Part shown: in pieces, positions 59,420 through 64,000 of the stretch
Position numbering within the stretch: position 1 is the first letter of the stretch
Layout: each line of letters begins with the position of its first letter
DNA from: Actinoalloteichus hymeniacidonis
Lineage (GTDB): Bacteria > Actinomycetota > Actinomycetes > Mycobacteriales > Pseudonocardiaceae
Reading direction: 5' to 3'
Length of the DNA stretch: 64,000 bases
Assembly (NCBI RefSeq): GCF_014203365.1
Contig: NZ_JACHIS010000001.1
Location: forward strand, 1,364,001 to 1,428,000
The notes under the pieces: generated by a model
The model's input: only the letters and a program-made list of their open reading frames with translations
The model's database searches: none
What the model was told of the DNA's origin: nothing
Program-made: the position numbers and the translations under genes

Positions 59420-61474
59420 ATGACTACGCACCCAGAAGTCGAGAAGCTGCTCCAGCGCTGTCACGAGCTCGGCTCGGACCCGCGCAACACCAACTACGCG
59501 GGCGGCAACGCATCGGTCAAGGCCGATGACGTCGACCCGGTGACCGGGCAGCCCGTCGAACTCATGTGGGTCAAGGGCTCGGGTGGCGACCTCGGCACCC
59601 TGAAGGAGGCGGGGCTGGCGGTGCTGCGCACCGACCGGCTCCGCGCGCTGATCGACGTCTATCCCGGCGTCGAACGAGAAGACGAGATGGTGGCCGCGTT
59701 CGACTACTGCCTGCATGGCAAGGGCGGCGCGGCACCCTCCATCGACACGGCGATGCACGGTCTCGTCGACGCGGCGCACGTCGACCACCTGCACCCGGAT
59801 GCGGGCATCGCGCTCGCCACCGCCGCCGACTCCAAGACACTGACCCAGGAGTGCTTCGGCGACCGGGTCGCCTGGGTGCCGTGGCGGCGCCCCGGCTTCC
59901 AGCTCGGCCTGGACATCGCCGAGATCAAGCGCGCCAACCCCTCGGCCATCGGCGTCATCCTCGGCGGGCACGGCATCACGGCGTGGGGTGCCACCGCCGA
60001 GGAATGCCAGGCCAACTCGCTGGAGATCATCGACACCGCCGAGCGGTTCATCGAGACCAAGGGCCGTGCCGAACCCTTCGGCGCGGTGCTGTCCGACCGG
60101 ACGCCGCCAGCCGAACAGCAGCGCCGCGAGCGGGCCGCGGCCCTGTTCCCGGTGCTGCGCGGCCTGGCCTCCACGGACCGACGCCAGATCGGACACTTCA
60201 CCGACTCCGAGGTCGTCCTGGACTTCGTCTCCCGCGAGCGGATGCCCGAGCTCGCCGCGCTGGGCACCTCCTGCCCGGACCACTTCCTGCGCACCAAGGT
60301 GCGGCCGATGGTGTTGGACCTGCCGCCGGACGCGCCGTTGGACACGGCCATCGCGCGACTGCGTGAACTCCACGAGCAGTACCGCGCCGACTACCGCGCC
60401 TACTACGAGAAGTTCGCCACCCCCGATTCGCCTGCGATGCGGGGCGCCGACCCGGCGATCGTGCTGGTCCCCGGCATCGGCATGTTCTCCTTCGGCGCCG
60501 ACAAGCAGACCGCTCGGGTTGCGGGCGAGTTCTATGTCAACGCCATCAACGTGATGCGCGGCGCGGAGGCGATCTCCCGTTACGAGCCCATCGACGAGGG
60601 CGAGAAGTTCCGCATCGAGTACTGGGAACTGGAGGAGGCCAAGCTGCGGCGGCGCCCCAAGGCCAAGCCGCTGGCCACCCGGGTCGCCCTGGTCACCGGC
60701 GGTGCCTCCGGAATCGGCCTGGCCACCGCCCGCAGGCTCGTCGCCGAGGGCGCCTGCGTGGTGGTCGCCGACCGGGATGCCGAACGCGCCGCCGAGGTCG
60801 CGGCAGAACTCGGCGCCAACGCCTATCGGGCCGAGGACGTCGCGATCGCCGTCGGTGCCGATGTCACCGATTCGGCCGCCGTCGAGGCCGCACTGGCCAC
60901 GGCTGCACTGGCCTTCGGCGGTGTCGACCTGATCGTCAACAACGCGGGACTGTCGATCTCCAAGCCGCTGCTGGAGACCACCGACGCGGACTGGGACATC
61001 CAGCACCAGGTGATGTCCCGAGGCTCCTTCGTGGTGTCGCGCGCGGCGGCCCGGGTGCTCGTCGCGCAGGGCATGGGCGGCGACATCGTCTACATCGCCA
61101 GCAAGAACGGCGTGTTCGCGGGTCCCAACAACGTCGCCTACGGGGCGGCGAAGGCGGACCAGGCCCACCAGGTCCGGTTGCTGGCCGCCGAACTCGGCGA
61201 GCACCGCGTCCGGGTCAACGGCATCAACCCCGACGGGGTGGTGCGCGGCTCCGGCATCTTCTCCGGCGGCTGGGGTGCACAACGCGCCGCGGTCTACGGC
61301 GTCGAGGAGTCCGAACTCGGCAGTTTCTACGCGCAGCGCACCCTGCTCAAGCAGGAGGTGCTGCCCGAGCACGTCGCGGCCGCGGTGTTCGCACTGACCG
61401 GCGGCGACTTGACGCACACCACCGGACTGCACATCCCGGTGGATGCGGGCGTCGCGGCGGCGTTCCTGCGCTGA
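59420..61474 (+). CDS. rhaEW: Bifunctional rhamnulose-1-phosphate aldolase/lactaldehyde dehydrogenase (SDR)
   Basis: 684 residues. Residues 1-400 are a class II aldolase (GGNASVK, HLHPDAGIALATA with zinc His, GGHGITAWG). Residues about 415-684 are a short-chain dehydrogenase (ALVTGGASGIGLA, NNAGLS, YGAAKADQ). The aldolase splits rhamnulose-1-phosphate to DHAP and lactaldehyde, and the dehydrogenase oxidises lactaldehyde to lactate. This fusion is typical of actinobacterial rhamnose clusters. ATG 59420 follows GAGACGAGAG. Confidence 0.92.
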   Translation: MTTHPEVEKLLQRCHELGSDPRNTNYAGGNASVKADDVDPVTGQPVELMWVKGSGGDLGTLKEAGLAVLRTDRLRALIDVYPGVEREDEMVAAFDYCLHGKGGAAPSIDTAMHGLVDAAHVDHLHPDAGIALATAADSKTLTQECFGDRVAWVPWRRPGFQLGLDIAEIKRANPSAIGVILGGHGITAWGATAEECQANSLEIIDTAERFIETKGRAEPFGAVLSDRTPPAEQQRRERAAALFPVLRGLASTDRRQIGHFTDSEVVLDFVSRERMPELAALGTSCPDHFLRTKVRPMVLDLPPDAPLDTAIARLRELHEQYRADYRAYYEKFATPDSPAMRGADPAIVLVPGIGMFSFGADKQTARVAGEFYVNAINVMRGAEAISRYEPIDEGEKFRIEYWELEEAKLRRRPKAKPLATRVALVTGGASGIGLATARRLVAEGACVVVADRDAERAAEVAAELGANAYRAEDVAIAVGADVTDSAAVEAALATAALAFGGVDLIVNNAGLSISKPLLETTDADWDIQHQVMSRGSFVVSRAAARVLVAQGMGGDIVYIASKNGVFAGPNNVAYGAAKADQAHQVRLLAAELGEHRVRVNGINPDGVVRGSGIFSGGWGAQRAAVYGVEESELGSFYAQRTLLKQEVLPEHVAAAVFALTGGDLTHTTGLHIPVDAGVAAAFLR

Positions 61475-61542
61475 ACAGGAACGACCGGTAGATCGGCGCA
61501 GTACGACCACGGCGAGGGAAGGCCCAGGACAAGGAGGTCCCC

Positions 61543-61818
61543 ATGGTTGCGTTGGCGGTACGACCGGCTACGACCGATTCGGAGCGAGGCCAGAGCAGGC
61601 TGAGCAGATCCGAGCGGGTCATCGAGGTCCGACTGACCAGGGAGGAGCGCATGATTCTCGCGCTGCTCGCGGACGGCTATCTGCTCGACGGCATCGCGCG
61701 GCGGATGTGCACGTCCAACCGAACCCTGCGTAGGCGGATTCGCGGGGTGTGCGATCGGCTCGGCGTGCAGACGCCGATCCAGGCGGTGGCCTGGGCGGCT
61801 CGGCGTGGGCTGATCTAG
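61543..61818 (+). CDS. Small LuxR-type HTH protein
   Basis: 91 residues. The C-terminal ~60 residues form a LuxR/GerE-like HTH (LTREERMILALLADGYLLDGIARRM, NRTLRRRIRGVCDRLGVQTPIQAV). There is no receiver or ligand domain. It lies between the aldolase and kinase genes of the rhamnose cluster on the same strand, so it may be a local co-regulator. ATG 61543 has CAAGGAGG 7 nt upstream. Confidence 0.8.
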   Translation: MVALAVRPATTDSERGQSRLSRSERVIEVRLTREERMILALLADGYLLDGIARRMCTSNRTLRRRIRGVCDRLGVQTPIQAVAWAARRGLI

Positions 61819-62123
61819 CCAAGCCCATCCCGACAACGGTGTGCGGGCCGATGCCCGCAGACCCCCTTACCCGACCGTCCTGCCGTGACGTCCGGTCCTG
61901 GCCACGCCGGGGTGTCGACCCGAAACCGGAGTCGACATCTCGGTGCGACCGGCCGGTGCAGGGCGTCGTGATCCCGGGCGATCTAGAAGCGCGTGCCCGG
62001 TCGTCTCCCGGTGCGGGTCCCGCTGTGTCCTCGGCTGCCCGGCAAACGGGTGGACGCACCGGATTCCCCCGCCGCGCCCATGGCACGACGGGCGGGTTTC
62101 ATGACGACGAAGGGAACAGGCGC
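61819..62123. other. Intergenic before rhaB
   Basis: About 305 bp between the HTH gene and rhaB. It may hold a second promoter for rhaB. No operator matching the upstream rhamnose sites was seen. Confidence 0.4.
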
Positions 62124-63641
62124 GTGAGTTCATCGGGGCCGAGCGGCGGCGGATCGACGGTGTCGTGCGCGGCGGTGGACCTCGGCGCGTCCAGCGGCCG
62201 GGTCATCCTCGGGCGAGTCGGCGGAGGCGAACTGACCACCACCGAGGTCGCCCGATTCGACAACAAGCCGATCCGCGTGCCCCGCGGCGCGGACGACGAC
62301 CGGCTGCACTGGGACATCCTGCGGCTTTACGCCGATGTGCTCGCCGGTCTGCGCCGGGCCTCGGAGCTGGGGCCGCTGGACGGCATCGGGATCGACTCCT
62401 GGGCGGTGGACTACGGGCTGCTCGACGCGGGCGGTGAACTACTCGGCAACCCGATTCACTATCGAGACGCCCGCACCGACGGCGTCCTCGATCAGGTGCG
62501 TGCCGAGCTCGGCGCCCGCCGGATCTATGCCACCACCGGCATCCAGTTCATGCAGATCAACACGCTGATCCAGCTGGTGGCGGCGCGGGACAGCCCGGCC
62601 CTGGCCTCGGCGCGGCGGCTGTTGCTGATCCCCGACCTGCTCTGTTATTGGCTGACCGGCGAATTCGGCGCCGAGGTCACCAACGCGTCGACCACCCAGC
62701 TGCTCGACGTCGGACAGCGGCGGTGGGCGCGGGAGTTGATCCGCGATGCGGGGATCGACGAGGCACTGCTGCCCCGGCTGCGCGAACCGGGCGAGACCAT
62801 CGGCGTGCTCGCCGGGTCCGCCCGCGATCAGCTTGGCGGCCACGCAACACCGGTGGTGGCCGTCGGTTCCCATGACACGGCCTCGGCGATCGTCGCGGTG
62901 CCCGCCACGGGGACCCGGTTCGGCTACATCTCCTGCGGCACCTGGTCGCTCGTCGGGTTGGAACTGGCCGCGCCGGTGTTGTCCGAGGCGAGTCGGGCCG
63001 CGAACTTCACCAACGAGCTCGGTGTCGACGGCACCACCCGCTATCTGCGCAACGTGATGGGCCTGTGGTTGCTCCAGGAGTCCCTGCGGACCTGGCAATC
63101 GCGGGGACAGCAGCCCGAGGTGGTCGAGCTGTTGAGCGGGGCGGCCGAGGCGGCGCCGTTCCGCTCGCTCATCGACCCGGACGACCCGAGGTTCCTAGCG
63201 CCGGGGGACATGCCCGCGCGGATCGCCGAGGTGTGCCGCGAGACCGGGCAACCGGTGCCCGCAGACCGATACCAATTGGTGCGATGCATCCTGGAAAGCC
63301 TCGCGCTGGCCTACCGCCGCACCTTGCGCACGGCCTGCGAACTGGCCGATCGCGAGGTCGACGTCCTGCACATCGTCGGTGGCGGCTCTCGCAACGAGCT
63401 GTTGTGCCGGTGGACCGCGGATGCCTGTGGCATTCCGGTGGTCGCCGGTCCCGTGGAGGCCACCGCGTTGGGCAACCTGCTGGTGCAGGCCAGGGCGGTG
63501 GGAGCGGCCGGGGTCGGTGATCTGACCGCGATGCGTGCCCTGGTCGCCGCGACGCAGGACGTGCACGAATACCGACCCGGTGGCGACATCCCCGCATGGG
63601 ATGCCGCCGCCCGCCGCTGGTCGGCGATCTTCGAGCGTTAG
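62124..63641 (+). CDS. rhaB: L-rhamnulokinase
   Basis: 505 residues of the FGGY kinase family. VDLGASSGRVILG is the N-terminal phosphate motif, GIDSWAVDYGLLD, GNPIHYRDARTDG and NASTTQLLDV fit rhamnulokinase, and SHDTASAIVAVPA, YISCGTWSLVG and VGGGSRNELLCRWTAD form the second half. It phosphorylates L-rhamnulose at C1 using ATP. GTG 62124 has AAGGGA 9 nt upstream. Confidence 0.92.
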   Translation: MSSSGPSGGGSTVSCAAVDLGASSGRVILGRVGGGELTTTEVARFDNKPIRVPRGADDDRLHWDILRLYADVLAGLRRASELGPLDGIGIDSWAVDYGLLDAGGELLGNPIHYRDARTDGVLDQVRAELGARRIYATTGIQFMQINTLIQLVAARDSPALASARRLLLIPDLLCYWLTGEFGAEVTNASTTQLLDVGQRRWARELIRDAGIDEALLPRLREPGETIGVLAGSARDQLGGHATPVVAVGSHDTASAIVAVPATGTRFGYISCGTWSLVGLELAAPVLSEASRAANFTNELGVDGTTRYLRNVMGLWLLQESLRTWQSRGQQPEVVELLSGAAEAAPFRSLIDPDDPRFLAPGDMPARIAEVCRETGQPVPADRYQLVRCILESLALAYRRTLRTACELADREVDVLHIVGGGSRNELLCRWTADACGIPVVAGPVEATALGNLLVQARAVGAAGVGDLTAMRALVAATQDVHEYRPGGDIPAWDAAARRWSAIFER

Positions 63642-63664
63642 CCCGAGACCGCCGACCCGCTTGG

Positions 63665-64000
63665 TCAGCTGAGCAGCTGCTCGGCCTCGTTCATCACCTG
63701 CTCGGCGCCTTCCTCGATCGTGAGATCGCCGAAGTTGATCGAGTCGTAGATCCGGGTGAAGGTGCGCTTGAGCGAACCCCAGCCCGGCGGCGGCGAACTC
63801 GGCGCGGGGCTCATGACGTCGGCCATGCTCTCCTCGAAGTCGAAGAGGATCTTGTCCACGCCGTCCAGATCGGCGGCCACCGCGGCACGCACCTCGCTGT
63901 TGGGCGGCGTTCCCCGGACGGTGCCGAGAATCTCGCCGGCTTCGACGTCGTTCATCAGGAAGTCGATCAGCGCGGCCGATTCGGCGGGATGCTCGGTCTG
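63665..64000 (-). CDS. Sugar ABC transporter solute-binding protein, C-terminal fragment
   Basis: Only the last ~112 codons are in the window; the gene begins beyond 64000. The visible end, with ALIDFLMNDVEAGEILGTVRGTPPNSEVRAAV and INFGDLTIEEGAEQVMNEAEQLL, matches the C-terminal lobe of family 1 sugar-binding proteins. It converges with rhaB and is probably the uptake component for rhamnose or pectin oligosaccharides. Confidence 0.85.
   Translation of the reverse strand, partial: QTEHPAESAALIDFLMNDVEAGEILGTVRGTPPNSEVRAAVAADLDGVDKILFDFEESMADVMSPAPSSPPPGWGSLKRTFTRIYDSINFGDLTIEEGAEQVMNEAEQLLS

Noticed and set aside
58256-61474. 1,072-codon open frame through the rhamnose isomerase region
   Set aside because: Only its last part (from 59420) is real; the rest is an out-of-frame reading of the isomerase gene.
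59303-61510. Long minus-strand frame opposite the aldolase-dehydrogenase fusion
   Set aside because: Shadow of a gene with clear family motifs on the plus strand.

Overview
The window is GC-rich actinomycete chromosome with strong G/C third-codon bias and frequent GTG starts. Several families point to a Pseudonocardiaceae-type host (Actinoalloteichus, Saccharopolyspora or relatives): a DUF5753 + DUF397 (Scr1-type) pair, a PPE-like protein with a conserved FGDGRQVAPPV tail, WXG100/CpnT-like proteins, and many TetR/WYL/LacI regulators. This placement is inferred from gene families, not from a marker gene. I saw no rRNA or tRNA gene, transposase or integrase.

Layout. 0-10 kb: oxidative and secondary-metabolism-type genes: an SDR lacking the usual catalytic Tyr, two related TetR regulators, a cytochrome P450, a group A FAD monooxygenase, a WGR/beta-propeller protein and a secreted protein. 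A short inverted repeat of the form CTAC-N4-GTAG lies before both the P450 and the monooxygenase/TetR pair and may tie them into one regulon. 10-15 kb: a ~1,590-residue superfamily 1 helicase fused to a Vsr-like nuclease, an architecture like that of anti-phage helicase-nuclease proteins. 15-24 kb: an NmrA-like reductase with a divergent WYL regulator, two type VII secretion-type proteins, a decayed region, a DUF418 membrane protein, a two-component system and an erythromycin-esterase-like protein. 24-31 kb: a module-rich stretch with three translationally coupled small genes divergent from the DUF5753/DUF397 pair, an XRE-ImmA/IrrE gene with a coupled partner, and a DGQHR (DndB-like) protein.

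31-44 kb: an S9 peptidase, then on the minus strand the most unusual locus. It comprises a CRP-fold regulator with a recognisable cyclic-nucleotide pocket, a nucleotidyl-cyclase-like protein ending in a short Gly/Asn/Gln motif, a degenerate P-loop/HEAT-like protein that starts with nearly the same motif, and a 595-residue protein of unknown family. The matched motifs look like the homotypic amyloid (RHIM-like/BASS) adaptors used in bacterial signalling and immunity. I propose a second-messenger plus amyloid-adaptor system. A DUF6518-like membrane protein and a DnaQ-type exonuclease with a BRCT domain follow.

44-64 kb: START-fold (SRPBCC) proteins with an ArsR regulator, an orphan CRISPR array (8 repeats, 7 spacers, no cas genes in the window), then plant-polysaccharide genes. 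These are a secreted PL3 pectate lyase under a LacI-type palindrome, a Gfo/Idh/MocA oxidoreductase, a GH42 beta-galactosidase and a full L-rhamnose pathway (mutarotase, isomerase, aldolase-dehydrogenase fusion, kinase) next to a LacI regulator with two matching operators. A partial sugar ABC solute-binding protein follows. Together they fit breakdown of pectin/rhamnogalacturonan and rhamnose use. A WXG100/CpnT-like type VII cargo cassette (53.3-56.3 kb) lies between the two halves of the sugar cluster.
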